DNA of 64,000 nucleotides from Aquisediminimonas profunda (GCF_019443285.1 NZ_CP080327.1:2972001-3036000), one strand, 5' to 3'. Positions 43,158 through 52,198 are shown, numbered from the stretch's first letter. The notes: generated by a model not told the origin, from the letters alone. A program made the numbers and translations.

Positions 43158-45083
43158 TCAAAGGTCCGTCGCCAGCGTCAATGAGTAGCGCCGCGATCCA
43201 TTCGGCACGAAAAAGCCGCTTCCGCCAGCATTCCAGCCGAACTTGTTGAAAATATTATCAACTGTTCCTCGGATAAGGATCGGCTTGTTGCCAACCGTCA
43301 GCCGATAACGCGCGCCAAGGCTGGTGACCGAGCGGGCTGGAATGACCAAAGTGTTTGCGGCATTGGCAGTGCGATTGCTCGTGCTTTCGAACCGCGCTGT
43401 CAGCGTGAGAGGCTTGTGCCAGGGAAGGTTCCAATTGAGATTTGCGACATTGTGAAGCTTGAAAGTCCCCACAGGCCTCTCGCCGATCAACCCAAGATCA
43501 ACCTCCTCGCCGGAAACCTTTGCATCAAGATAGACGGACCCGACGACGAGATTCACACCCGGCGCGATCTGGCCCGAAATGGAAAATTCAAGGCCACGCT
43601 TTCGCACGTCGCCGAGCTGACGAAAGCGCGATGCCGTGTCGAGGTTGTAATAAGGCTTTCGCACGTCGAAATAGCCAAGGACCGCCGAGACACCGGGACT
43701 GATCGTCCAGCGCAGGCCGAAATCCTTTTGCTGGGTCCGGATTGCTGGTGGTGCCTCATTGCGGTTGACGGCATTTGCCGGCGCGACATCGCTTTCTTCA
43801 AGACCGCGGGTATACCCGGCGTAGAGGGCAATATTCTTGACGATGTGCACGGCTGCTGTGGCACTGAACAAATAGGGCGAATCCTTCGTTTCGGGAATCA
43901 CGCTGGCAGGATCATCAACCTGTTTGGAATAGTTGGTCTTCTGGAGACCCAGGTTCAATTCCCCAACGTCGCGCCATCGCATTTCATAACCGAGACCGAA
44001 CGTCGTCTGCTTGACATGATCGCGGGTCTTGGCACCGAAGGCTTCGATTGGCGCTGCACGGAAATCTGGCACCAGCGTGCTGCTCGGCCCAAGATCGATT
44101 ATGTCAGAGCCGCCGTAACGGCGGGAAAGCGAACGTCCGCGAATGGTCGCGTGGATCGTATGGCGTCGCGGTCCCTCTATAAAATTGCGCGAGAGCTTGA
44201 ATTCTCCCGACGTCGAGCCAAAGAAATTGCCCTTGTCTGCAATGACGACGCGGTCGCCGGCTGCTCCTGAAGGATCGACATTGAACAGCAGATCTGTGTG
44301 GTCCATGGCGCCGGAAAAAGTCGAACGAAATATGCCGACGGCAAGATCAAATCCGGCTGCCTTGCCCTGCGAAACGACGCCAATCGTATTCAACCTCGCC
44401 TGAGAATCCGCCCATTTCTGGCCAAGAAACCGATTACGAGGGATGCGCGTCGGCAGGAAATTGCCACTCGTAAAGATGAGCGGCTGACTTTCATCGTTGC
44501 GGAAATTGATCTGGCTCCAGAAAGGCTGAATGCTGAATTGCGGGATCGGTGCATACCGAAGCGAAACGGCATATGACTCGGTGTGCGGAGAACCGCCCCA
44601 AGGATTGCCCTCCCGGTAGAGCCCAGCGCCTGCGATCAAGCCCAAACGATCACCCTGGAGTGGAATCTGCAAGTCGACTTCAGCCGATTTGCCATACCAC
44701 GGACCGTAATTGAGGCCGATCGAAGTTACGAACTTATCGCCCGGCTTGCGCAAGGAATAGTCAGCAATTCCAGTAGGGGCAGGAAATGGATAGCCTTGGG
44801 CGGAAATTCCGACATGCACTGTCGACCCCTCAATCAGCCTATCCGTGATGTTCGATTGCTGGTCGAAATATAAACCTTCGAGGCGCAGATTGCCTGCGGA
44901 AACGGGAGAGAAGCCTCGCACATCGTCCGGATTGTAGATCCCGATTTGGACATCGCCCACCACAGTCTTTCCAAAGGCATCTTCAGCGGATGCGACCGCA
45001 TTATTGTCTGTGCGTTGAGCAAAGGCGGGCATCGCAATTGCGAAGAGCGAAACGCAGGCGAGCAGGGAGAGACGTATGTGCAT
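43158..45083 (-). CDS. TonB-dependent receptor, paralog 1 of a tandem pair
   Basis: A 641-residue outer-membrane receptor with a signal peptide (about 1-22, ending AFAQ). A reduced plug (VRGFSPVSAGNLRLEGLYFDQQS, about 55-80) is followed by a 22-strand-type barrel that ends in RRYSLTLATDL. Plug and barrel blocks recur in the neighbour at 45157 (both have RLEGLYFDQQS-like, YPFPAPTGIADY/L and GLEES.IAP..), so the two arose by duplication. It probably imports a larger ligand than iron; the substrate is unknown. ATG 45083 has GGGAGC upstream. Confidence 0.88.
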   Translation of the reverse strand: MHIRLSLLACVSLFAIAMPAFAQRTDNNAVASAEDAFGKTVVGDVQIGIYNPDDVRGFSPVSAGNLRLEGLYFDQQSNITDRLIEGSTVHVGISAQGYPFPAPTGIADYSLRKPGDKFVTSIGLNYGPWYGKSAEVDLQIPLQGDRLGLIAGAGLYREGNPWGGSPHTESYAVSLRYAPIPQFSIQPFWSQINFRNDESQPLIFTSGNFLPTRIPRNRFLGQKWADSQARLNTIGVVSQGKAAGFDLAVGIFRSTFSGAMDHTDLLFNVDPSGAAGDRVVIADKGNFFGSTSGEFKLSRNFIEGPRRHTIHATIRGRSLSRRYGGSDIIDLGPSSTLVPDFRAAPIEAFGAKTRDHVKQTTFGLGYEMRWRDVGELNLGLQKTNYSKQVDDPASVIPETKDSPYLFSATAAVHIVKNIALYAGYTRGLEESDVAPANAVNRNEAPPAIRTQQKDFGLRWTISPGVSAVLGYFDVRKPYYNLDTASRFRQLGDVRKRGLEFSISGQIAPGVNLVVGSVYLDAKVSGEEVDLGLIGERPVGTFKLHNVANLNWNLPWHKPLTLTARFESTSNRTANAANTLVIPARSVTSLGARYRLTVGNKPILIRGTVDNIFNKFGWNAGGSGFFVPNGSRRYSLTLATDL

Positions 45084-45156
45084 AAGCTCCCATCACCCTC
45101 GTCGACTACGGATGTAATCCTAATTCGACGAACGCTATCGTCGGTTCGATCAAACT

Positions 45157-47076
45157 TCAAAAATCGGCGGCGAGATTGATGACGGCTTTTCTCGGAAGCG
45201 TAAACGTGAATCCACCACTGCTGCTCACCTTCCAACCGTAATCGTTGAAAAGGTTCACAACCTGCCCGCGCAGAAGCAACTTGGCGTTGCCGATCCGGAA
45301 CCGATATCGAGCGCCCAGCCCGAATGTGGTCCGCGCAGGCGAGGTAAACGTATTGAGCCGATCGCCGGTCGCCCCGGAAAAGCATTCATAAGCGAGATCG
45401 AAAGACCAGGCGTCCTGGCCGACAGGTTTCCAGTCAAGATTGGCAATGGCGCGTCGGGCGACTGACCCGGCCGGGCGCGGTCCGATGATGCCGAGGGTTA
45501 CGGCTTCACCGCTCACTTGCGGGTCAAGCAGCAAGGCGCCGGCCACAGCGGTGACACCTGGCACGACGGTTCCGGCAAGCGAGAATTCGACGCCCCGATT
45601 GCTTACGCTTCCCAATTCCCGAAAGCGGTTCGTTGCATCGAGGTTGAAATAGGGCTTTTTGACATTGAACAAGCCGATGATCATGCTGAGTTTTGGCGAA
45701 AATGCATAGCGCAGCCCGGCATCCATCTGGCGCGTCCGCAACGCCGGCGGCGCTTCGTTGCGGTTGCTTGCAACGTCCGGGGCTATGGCACTTTCTTCGA
45801 GGCCGCGCACAAAGCCGCCATAGGCCGAGAGACCCGGCAAAAGCTCAAGCGTTCCATTGACACTGAAAAGCAAGGGCTTGTCGCGACTTACCAGCGACGG
45901 GAGTGTCGGGTTCGCGAAGAGCGTTTGCTTGCGATAGCTGCTCTTTTGGACGGCAAGGCCGAGAGTGCCTGTACCTTTGACATCAAGATTGTAGCCGAGG
46001 CCAAAAGTGAACTGCCGAACATGCGATCGATCATCCGGACCGAACGCGAAAATCGGCTGCGGCCGAATATCCGGAACATCGGCAACGCTTGCCCCGAGCG
46101 CAATTGCTTGCTGACCGCCAAACAGGCGGCGCTGCGTGCGGCCTCGAACATCTGCCAGAAGCCGGTGGCGAGCTCTGGCGCTGCCCCACGCATAAGTCAG
46201 CCGTATCTCTCCCGACGTTGAAGCGGCATAACTGTCCTTGTCGGCAATGATCAGACGATTGGAAATGGAACCGTCGCTTCCGGTGCCCAACGCCAGGTCT
46301 GCAAACACAAGTGGATCATCCTTGATGCTGCGAAACACGCCCGCTTCCAGGCGGAAAGACCCAAGGGGCAATTTCGCATAACCGCCATTGGTGATGCCAT
46401 TTGATTTGCCGTCCGCCCACGGCTGCCCCACAAACCGCCTTCGGCTGACATGCGGTGGCGCAAAGCTGCCGCTTGGAAAAAAGGTTGGAGAGGTCCGCAT
46501 TTTGGTGACGTGAAAACGGCTGGCAAACACAACGATCTCGGCCCCGTCATAGGGCCTCCAGTCCAGATTGATCCCCGCACTCAGGAAGTTGCCGTCCCGA
46601 CCTTGCGGGACTCTGGCGAACCGTGTCCCAATTCCCGCCGAGATGCCTAACCTTTCTCCCTGGATCGGCAGCTTCAACTGCATTGATCCCGAAAAATTTC
46701 GATAGGATTCAGCTTCGGCATCAATGCTGATGACCCGTTTGCCCTCGTATTTCTCGATCAGCAGGTCTGCAATGCCGGTGGGAGCGGGAAACGGATATCC
46801 CTTGGTCGCATATCCAACCCGGACCGCAGAACTGTCCACCAACCGCACTGATGGTGTTGACTGCTGATCGAAGTAGAGACCTTCGATCCGCACATTGCCA
46901 GCTTCAATCGGGTTAAAGCCCCTGACCGACTCCGTGGTATAGATGCCGATCTTGTCATTGCCGACGGCGCGCCCGAAGGCATCGTCAGAAGACGTGACGA
47001 CATTATTGGTGGTGCGTTGCGCGAGAGCCGGCGACGCAATGACCAGCGTGAACAGCAGGAGGGGGCGCAAAAACAC
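45157..47076 (-). CDS. TonB-dependent receptor, paralog 2 of a tandem pair
   Basis: A 639-residue receptor with a signal peptide (about 1-20, PALAQ), a plug (VRGFNPIEAGNVRIEGLYFDQQS, about 53-77) and a barrel ending in AVINLAADF. It matches the receptor at 43158 throughout. The first start codon available is GTG 47076, 26 bp after tlyA, without a clear Shine-Dalgarno, so translation may depend on tlyA; TTG 47070 is an alternative. The gap to the downstream paralog is 73 bp. Confidence 0.86.
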   Translation of the reverse strand: MFLRPLLLFTLVIASPALAQRTTNNVVTSSDDAFGRAVGNDKIGIYTTESVRGFNPIEAGNVRIEGLYFDQQSTPSVRLVDSSAVRVGYATKGYPFPAPTGIADLLIEKYEGKRVISIDAEAESYRNFSGSMQLKLPIQGERLGISAGIGTRFARVPQGRDGNFLSAGINLDWRPYDGAEIVVFASRFHVTKMRTSPTFFPSGSFAPPHVSRRRFVGQPWADGKSNGITNGGYAKLPLGSFRLEAGVFRSIKDDPLVFADLALGTGSDGSISNRLIIADKDSYAASTSGEIRLTYAWGSARARHRLLADVRGRTQRRLFGGQQAIALGASVADVPDIRPQPIFAFGPDDRSHVRQFTFGLGYNLDVKGTGTLGLAVQKSSYRKQTLFANPTLPSLVSRDKPLLFSVNGTLELLPGLSAYGGFVRGLEESAIAPDVASNRNEAPPALRTRQMDAGLRYAFSPKLSMIIGLFNVKKPYFNLDATNRFRELGSVSNRGVEFSLAGTVVPGVTAVAGALLLDPQVSGEAVTLGIIGPRPAGSVARRAIANLDWKPVGQDAWSFDLAYECFSGATGDRLNTFTSPARTTFGLGARYRFRIGNAKLLLRGQVVNLFNDYGWKVSSSGGFTFTLPRKAVINLAADF

Positions 47077-47102
47077 GCGACGCCAGTGGCATCGGCTTCC
47101 GT

Positions 47103-47846
47103 TTACGTCAAGCTGACCAATTGGGCAGCGATCAGGAATTCGACATTGCCTTCGGGCCCGGTAATCGGGCTCTGTTCAATGCCCAAACTGCTCCACCCCA
47201 TAGCGGCGAGCCAGCGCTCGACTTCGAGGCATACACGCAGATGGACAGCAGGATCGCGAACGACGCCGCCCTTTCCCACTTCTTCCCTGCCCGCTTCAAA
47301 TTGCGGTTTGATCAGTGCCAAAAGCCGCGCTCCTGACTTGGCGAATGTCATGGGTCGTTCAAGGACCTTGGCCAAGCCAATGAAACTCGCATCACATACA
47401 ATCAGATCTATCGGCTCGGGAATGATGTCCGGGGTCAAATGGCGCGCATTGGTTTTTTCAAGGACAATGACGCGGGGGTCCTGGCGCAATTTCCAGGCGA
47501 GTTGATTGGTGCCGCTGTCGACCGCATAGACGCGGCATGCGCCGCGGGTCAGCAGCACGTCTGTGAAGCCCCCTGTCGAGCTACCGACGTCGATGGCTGC
47601 GGCTCCCGTCACGTCCCAGCCAAAATGATCGAGCCCGTGCGCCAGTTTAATCCCGCCGCGCGAGACCCACGGATGATCCCGTCCACGCACATCGAGAGGC
47701 GCCTCCAGATCGAGTGCTTGCCCGGCCTTCTCGATCTTGCGTTCACCCGAAAAGACGAGACCGGCAAGGATCAGGGCTTGTGCCCGCGCCCGGCTCTCAG
47801 CCAGGCCGCGTTCAACAAGAATCTGATCGACACGCGATTTTGCCAT
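47103..47846 (-). CDS. tlyA: TlyA-family rRNA 2'-O-methyltransferase
   Basis: A 247-residue protein with an N-terminal S4 RNA-binding domain (about 1-60: RVDQILVERGLAESRARAQALI) and a FtsJ-like methyltransferase domain with the SAM site IDVGSSTGGFTDVLLTRGA near 85-103. TlyA in mycobacteria 2'-O-methylates 16S and 23S rRNA cytidines; short TlyA forms act on 23S only. The K-D-K-E tetrad is partly visible (R/K..D..K..E). It overlaps the upstream transporter stop by one base, which may be chance in a compact region. Confidence 0.9.
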   Translation of the reverse strand: MAKSRVDQILVERGLAESRARAQALILAGLVFSGERKIEKAGQALDLEAPLDVRGRDHPWVSRGGIKLAHGLDHFGWDVTGAAAIDVGSSTGGFTDVLLTRGACRVYAVDSGTNQLAWKLRQDPRVIVLEKTNARHLTPDIIPEPIDLIVCDASFIGLAKVLERPMTFAKSGARLLALIKPQFEAGREEVGKGGVVRDPAVHLRVCLEVERWLAAMGWSSLGIEQSPITGPEGNVEFLIAAQLVSLT

Positions 47847-49126
47847 CAGTCTTCAGCAATAAGACTTGTGTGCTTCGTGTCAGGCAGAAGAATGAACCCG
47901 ACCAGCGCGACGCCGATGATGATCGTCAAATACCAGTAAAAGCCCGACTCCGCCCCAATGCGCTTGAACCAAAGGGCAGCATATTCTGCTGTCCCTCCAA
48001 ACAAGGTGTTCCCGATGGCGTAAGGCAATGACACGCCAAGCGTTCGGATATGCGCAGGGAAGAGTTCCGCCTTGATGAGCGCGCTGATCGATGTGTAGGC
48101 ACCCAGCAGCGAAAGTGGCACCAGGATCAGGATCAGAGCAAGCAAGGGCGATGTAACGGTCGCAAGAGCCGAAAAGACCGGGACGGTTACAGCCATTCCG
48201 GCAAATCCGAAAAGCAGCAGGAGCGGCTTTCGACCCACCCGATCCGAAGCAATGCCCCAAAGCGGCTGCATGGCCATGAACACCACAAGTGCAGCAGTCA
48301 TCACGGCAGTCGCGGTCTGCTTGTCAAAGCCGCTCGTGTTGACGAGAAATTTCTGCATGTAAGTTGTGTAGGCGTAGAAACTCATGCTTCCGCCAGCAGT
48401 AATCATTGCGACCAAAACGAACTCACGCGGATGATGCCGCCAAAGATTGCGCGCATTTGAAACCGGGCGGTCGTGGGATTGCGACTTGAACGATTCCGTC
48501 TCGGCGAGGCGGCTTCGCAGGATGTAAACCACAAGAGCCAGCACCGCACCAATCACGAACGGTATGCGCCATCCCCAGCTGTCAAGCGCTGCCTCGCTCA
48601 GAAGTAACTGGAGCAGAAGGACGGTCATGAGTGCCGCCAGTTGGCCAGCAATCAACGTCACATACTGAAAGCTTGACCAAAAGCCGCGCGCTGAGCGGGT
48701 CGCCATTTCGGAGAGATAGGTTGCGCTTGCGCCATATTCGCCACCCACGGACAAACCTTGCAACATCCTTGCAACCACGAGGAGCAAAGGCGCTGCAACG
48801 CCTATGGTTGCAAATCCGGGTGTTACCGCAATCAGGATAGACCCTGCACACATCAGCCCAACCGAAAGCGCCAAGCCGGACTTCCGCCCATGACGATCCG
48901 CATAGATGCCCATGATCCAGGCACCAATCGGCCGCATCAGGAATCCCACCGCAAAAATCGCCGCTGTGTTAAGCAGTTGCGCAGTCGGATCGCCATCAGG
49001 GAAGAACACCGGCGCAAAATAGATCGAAAGGACCGAATAGGCATACCAATCATACCATTCGACCAGATTACCTGCCGACCCGCCAATGATGGCCTTCAAG
49101 CGCGAACGATCAATGCCAGCTGCCAT
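47846..49126 (-). CDS. MHS-type MFS transporter (metabolite:H+ symporter)
   Basis: A 426-residue, 12-helix transporter of the ProP/KgtP-like MHS family (GNLVEWYDWYAYSVLSIYFAPVFFP, RPIGAWIMGIYADRHGRK, ARMLQGLSVGGEYGASATYLSEM). Members import alpha-ketoglutarate, proline/betaine, citrate or aromatic acids by proton symport. ATG 49126 has AAGGGAGGG at the right distance; the longer frame to 49198 overlaps the divergent lipoprotein region. It is followed by tlyA. Confidence 0.88.
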   Translation of the reverse strand: MAAGIDRSRLKAIIGGSAGNLVEWYDWYAYSVLSIYFAPVFFPDGDPTAQLLNTAAIFAVGFLMRPIGAWIMGIYADRHGRKSGLALSVGLMCAGSILIAVTPGFATIGVAAPLLLVVARMLQGLSVGGEYGASATYLSEMATRSARGFWSSFQYVTLIAGQLAALMTVLLLQLLLSEAALDSWGWRIPFVIGAVLALVVYILRSRLAETESFKSQSHDRPVSNARNLWRHHPREFVLVAMITAGGSMSFYAYTTYMQKFLVNTSGFDKQTATAVMTAALVVFMAMQPLWGIASDRVGRKPLLLLFGFAGMAVTVPVFSALATVTSPLLALILILVPLSLLGAYTSISALIKAELFPAHIRTLGVSLPYAIGNTLFGGTAEYAALWFKRIGAESGFYWYLTIIIGVALVGFILLPDTKHTSLIAED

Positions 49127-49224
49127 GCACCCTCCCTTTCGACCTGCCTTATGATTGGGGCATGCGAAAGCGACAAGGGCCATTCGCCGGTTGCGCAACC
49201 CAATCCCGAGACTATGGGTTGATC

Positions 49225-49818
49225 ATGCGCCGTTCGCTCATACTCGCTGCAAGCCTTTGTCTTTCGGGCTGCGCGACTATCCCCCGACCCGTCGCTCCGC
49301 GACCGCAACCAACGATTGCGCCAAAGCCTGCCCCCCTCCCCCCTCGCCCGATCGCACTTGATTGGAAGGATCGTTCCTTTTCGAAAGGGGTCTGGACTTT
49401 GGTTCAGGATACCGCCGGGATCTCAGCCCGTTTCGGACCTCCAGGCATGGAGCCGGAATTTAGCTCGGCCTGCGTCGGTGCAACCGGAATAGTAAAGTTT
49501 GCCAGAGCGGGATCGCTCCCGGAGCTGATGACCGCAACAATGATGCTGGCATCAACAGACACGTCAAAGAGCTATCCTGCGATCAATAGCAACAAGACAC
49601 CTGCCACTATCGTGTCGCAAACATCTGCCGATGATCCTCACCTGGATTCGCTGGCCTTCAGCAGAGGACGCATGCTTGTCTCAATCGTCGGAACAGAGGA
49701 GCTCGTCATTCCGTCCTGGCCCGAATTCGCGCGCGTGGTCGAGGAATGCAGATCGCGACGCGCTCCGGCTGCCGCAGCTGCCTCGCAACCGTCCAAATCT
49801 GACGCCAAAATAAATTAA
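49225..49818 (+). CDS. Lipoprotein of unknown function
   Basis: A 197-residue protein with a lipobox: ATG 49225 gives MRRSLILAASLCLSGCAT, with the modified cysteine at C16. A Pro/Arg-rich linker (about 18-45) follows, and then a globular domain of about 140 residues (SFSKGVWTLVQDTAGISARF, LMLASTDTSKSYP, FSRGRMLVSIVGTEELVIPSW). I do not recognise the domain. It is likely anchored in the outer membrane. An upstream ATG at 49162 is in frame but has no signal sequence to suit it. Confidence 0.82.
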   Translation: MRRSLILAASLCLSGCATIPRPVAPRPQPTIAPKPAPLPPRPIALDWKDRSFSKGVWTLVQDTAGISARFGPPGMEPEFSSACVGATGIVKFARAGSLPELMTATMMLASTDTSKSYPAINSNKTPATIVSQTSADDPHLDSLAFSRGRMLVSIVGTEELVIPSWPEFARVVEECRSRRAPAAAAASQPSKSDAKIN

Positions 49819-49897
49819 ATCAAGCCTTGATCGCGCAGTCACTTTGACTCATCATCCAGCGCGTGGCGGAGACGTCACATGGCTCTTCAACTAGCGC

Positions 49898-49912
49898 GAA
49901 AGGAGGTGATCC
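49898..49912 (+). promoter_or_regulatory. Extended Shine-Dalgarno, 15-nt match to the 16S rRNA 3' end
   Basis: GAAAGGAGGTGATCC is the complement of the last 15 bases before the end of bacterial 16S rRNA (GGATCACCTCCTTTC). Normal ribosome binding sites pair over 4-7 bases. It lies 1 bp before ATG 49914, with the GGAGG core 7 bp upstream. Confidence 0.8.
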
Positions 49913-49913
49913 G

Positions 49914-49970
49914 ATGTCTCATGGTTCAGCACAGAGGTCGGATATGTTCGTTCGGGAGATGCGCGCCTAA
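49914..49970 (+). CDS. 18-residue small protein or leader peptide
   Basis: ATG 49914 to TAA 49970 encodes MSHGSAQRSDMFVREMRA. The start lies at the ideal distance from an extended Shine-Dalgarno. The peptide is hydrophilic and basic, with no signal peptide or runs of rare or identical codons that would suggest attenuation. It may be a functional microprotein, or the ORF may serve to hold ribosomes on the RNA. Confidence 0.6.
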   Translation: MSHGSAQRSDMFVREMRA

Positions 49971-50032
49971 CACAATTGGCTGCCCATGGTCTCCCGCGCA
50001 TCGGAACGTCTCCGATCGCTGACCATGTCAAG

Positions 50033-50065
50033 GGTTGCCGGACCGAAGGGTCCGGCAGCCTTTTT
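50033..50065 (+). terminator. Rho-independent terminator of the small transcript
   Basis: The stem GGTTGCCGGACC / GGTCCGGCAGCC with loop GAAG is 12 bp long with one G-T pair and is followed by TTTTT. It may also end transcription arriving from the convergent transporter gene, 16 bp away. Confidence 0.85.
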
Positions 50066-50080
50066 CATTTGAGTCGAATG

Positions 50081-50794
50081 CTAGACCGCGGTCTTGAACG
50101 GTGTAAAATCCGTGTGCCGATCGAATATGTCCACACCTTCATGACGCTTGAGCCAACCGACGACCATATAGGTCACTGGCGTAAGCACCGCCTCCCAGCT
50201 GACCTTGAGGGCCCAGTTTGTAAGCATTACGGTCAACACCTGGTTCGTGCTCCACACCCCATAAAAGGCAAGTGGGTAAAAAATCAGGCTATCGACAGCC
50301 TGGCCAAAAACCGTCGACCCGATGGTCCGGGTCCAGAGATATTTGCCGGCGGTCATGATTTTCATGCGCGCTAAAACAAAAGAGTTCACGAACTCTCCGG
50401 CCCAAAAGGCAACGATGGAGGCCAACACAATGCGAGGCACCTGACCGAACACACTTTCATAGGCTTCCTGCCCGGTCCATCCAGCGGCAGGGGGCAAACT
50501 GACGACAACCCAGCTCATGAATGCCATGAAAATGAGCGCTGCAAACCCCACCCATATGCACCGCCGGGCATGGGCATAGCCGTAGACTTCGGTGAGCACG
50601 TCACCGATCACGTACCCGATCGGGAAGAATAAGATGCCTGCTCCGAAGGTGAAGCCGCCTAACGTCGAGAGTTTGGCGGCGCCAATCAGGTTTGAAAGCA
50701 GCAGGATTGCCACGAATGCAGCCATCACCACATCGAAGGCCCTGAATTGCCTTATCGAAGAGGCCTCAACGGCAGAAAGTTCTTTTTCGCTCAT
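50081..50794 (-). CDS. Queuosine precursor transporter (YhhQ/QPTR, VUT family)
   Basis: A 237-residue, six-helix membrane protein with the family features ILLLSNLIGAAKL, FFPIGYVIGDVLTEVYGYAHARR near 60-80, and FWAGEFVNSFVLARMKI. YhhQ in Escherichia coli imports the queuosine precursors preQ0 and preQ1. ATG 50794 is used. It is convergent with the small RNA, and the upstream gap of 60 bp separates it from tRNA-Arg. Confidence 0.9.
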   Translation of the reverse strand: MSEKELSAVEASSIRQFRAFDVVMAAFVAILLLSNLIGAAKLSTLGGFTFGAGILFFPIGYVIGDVLTEVYGYAHARRCIWVGFAALIFMAFMSWVVVSLPPAAGWTGQEAYESVFGQVPRIVLASIVAFWAGEFVNSFVLARMKIMTAGKYLWTRTIGSTVFGQAVDSLIFYPLAFYGVWSTNQVLTVMLTNWALKVSWEAVLTPVTYMVVGWLKRHEGVDIFDRHTDFTPFKTAV

Positions 50795-50853
50795 AAGCTG
50801 CTTAGCTTAACGCGGTTTCCCTCCCGCGCAATCCACACTATGGGGCAATCAGC

Positions 50854-50930
50854 GCGCCCGTAGCTCAGCTGGATAGAGCACGAGCCTTCTAAGCTTGGGG
50901 CCACAGGTTCGAATCCTGTCGGGCGCGCCA
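50854..50930 (+). tRNA. tRNA-Arg(TCT)
   Basis: Acceptor GCGCCCG pairs with CGGGCGC, followed by G and an encoded CCA ending at 50930. D-arm GCTCAGCTGGATAGAGC, anticodon loop CTTCTAA (anticodon TCT) within CGAGC/GCTTG, and T-arm CAGGTTCGAATCCTG are all in place. Length is 77 nt. It lies at the left edge of the AT-richer patch. Confidence 0.96.
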
Positions 50931-51063
50931 AACTCCGTCACTTTGAATGTTTCCTAAAACCGAAAGGTGACTTTTAGGTAACATTTAAGCGCGAGAAGCA
51001 GCCGTTTCCTAATGAGAACAAGGCAGGCTTCCCAACCGCCCTGCTGGACGCCAATGGTATGGT

Positions 51064-51690
51064 CTACAGGGGATCGCCCGATTGCGTAATTCGAAGCTTT
51101 TCGACCACTGAGGTTTGGGACATAGAAATTACGTGATCGACGCCCTCAATGGTGATTGCCAAGGTTCCTTGTTCGGTGATCTCGATGAAACCCTTCGACT
51201 TGAGATACCAAATATGAAACTCAAAGTGCTCATCTGAGCAGTTCAACATCACCTGGACGAAATATCGGCCAACACCAGCATCCTGGGCATGCTCCCGCCT
51301 TCTCTTATAGAGATGGAGAAGAATCCTGGCATGTGCATCTGCATCAGAGATTGCCAATGCTTCATCGAGATTTAGGTCATCTTTTGAGGGAAACTTGAAA
51401 CCCGTTCTTTTTGAGTAAAGGATATTATACTTATCGCGCTCAGCCGGAGTTCTGAGGGCCCTGTAGGCCTCAACGACGTCATTGAATCTTTGGGCGTCCG
51501 CCGTGTCGATATGGTCGGGGTGGTACATCTTTGCCAGCCGACGATAGGAAGCTTCAAGCACCTTCGTGTCGCAATTTGGTTTGACCTGCAAAACCTTGTA
51601 AAAGTCTACAAAGTGTTCGCTATCATCCATCGGAAAATCGCTCCCATCGGTGCCTGGGCACAGCCTTATCTCTGACATTCGATAATTCAA
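51064..51690 (-). CDS. J-domain protein with C-terminal winged-helix-like region
   Basis: A 208-residue protein with a J domain at about residues 28-90, including the HPD motif (57-59, MYHPDH), so it should stimulate an Hsp70 partner. The G/F region and zinc fingers of DnaJ are missing. The C-terminal 90 residues (VMLNCSDEHFEFHIWYLKSKGFIEITEQGTLAITIEGVDHVIS, in part) resemble a winged-helix domain. ATG 51690 is the first start; an ATG at residue 21 just before the J domain is also possible. No dnaK or grpE is near. Base composition is lower in GC than in the surrounding genes. Confidence 0.78.
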   Translation of the reverse strand: MNYRMSEIRLCPGTDGSDFPMDDSEHFVDFYKVLQVKPNCDTKVLEASYRRLAKMYHPDHIDTADAQRFNDVVEAYRALRTPAERDKYNILYSKRTGFKFPSKDDLNLDEALAISDADAHARILLHLYKRRREHAQDAGVGRYFVQVMLNCSDEHFEFHIWYLKSKGFIEITEQGTLAITIEGVDHVISMSQTSVVEKLRITQSGDPL

Positions 51691-51874
51691 ACATAAGTCT
51701 GCAAATTGTGCGAATGATCATGTGTGCGAGAGGTATGCCAAAGCATATCGCTCGGCGGTATATCCGAAATTGTTTCGGATTTACCTCAGTTTTCATTTTC
51801 GCCCTATTTTGTCGCGAAATCTTTTTGCCGGATTCAAGTAATTCGGCACAGCGCCGGAGATGTTCGTCACTCGC

Positions 51875-52147
51875 TTAATCCTGAACCGCGATGATTGCCT
51901 CTGCAGTCGTGCCAAGGGCTGCCGCAATGGCCTCCGGTTCCTCTTGTGCGGGCATGTCAGTTGCCCGCTCGATTTGAAGCAGTCGCGCGAGCGGAATTTT
52001 CGACTTTCGGGATAAGGTCGGGAACGAAATTGCCAGTTGATAGGACCACACCTGCAGCCATGGCTCTCCGTCCAGAACTCGCTGCTCTGCGGCAGGGCCT
52101 AGTGTCTTGACTGATGGCGGGGGTGCCTTGCGACCTTTGTTTCTCAT
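51875..52147 (-). CDS. Small protein with a possible Cro/CI-like helix-turn-helix
   Basis: A 90-residue basic protein. Its C-terminal half (SRKSKIPLARLLQIERATDMPAQEEPEAIAAALGTTAEAI, in part) has the helix pattern of an XRE-type DNA-binding domain, but the match is loose. ATG 52147 is preferred over TTG 52165. No neighbour indicates a function. It may be a remnant regulator of a lost mobile element. Confidence 0.5.
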   Translation of the reverse strand: MRNKGRKAPPPSVKTLGPAAEQRVLDGEPWLQVWSYQLAISFPTLSRKSKIPLARLLQIERATDMPAQEEPEAIAAALGTTAEAIIAVQD

Positions 52148-52198
52148 TGTTTCTTTTTGGCCCAAATGAGCACAACAAGGAAGGCCGATTAAGCATAC

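Larger units (their letters stand above)
49898..50065 (+). ncRNA. Candidate small RNA carrying an 18-codon ORF, ending in a strong terminator
   Basis: A compact transcript is suggested by a very strong ribosome binding site at 49898, a small ORF (49914-49970), a hairpin ATCGGA-ACGTC-TCCGAT (50000-50016) and a Rho-independent terminator (50033-50065). The true 5' end is not visible. Nothing downstream on the same strand is a gene: the next gene is convergent. It is therefore an independent unit and not a leader. I cannot assign a known RNA family. Confidence 0.5.

Noticed and set aside
49898-49912. Fragment of a 16S rRNA gene on the minus strand
   Set aside because: Only 15 bases match; the sequence on either side has no similarity to rRNA, and the position before an ATG fits a ribosome binding site.
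50854-50930. Phage-type att site at tRNA-Arg
   Set aside because: No second copy of the tRNA 3' end and no integrase gene were seen in the window, so only a weak island hypothesis is kept.
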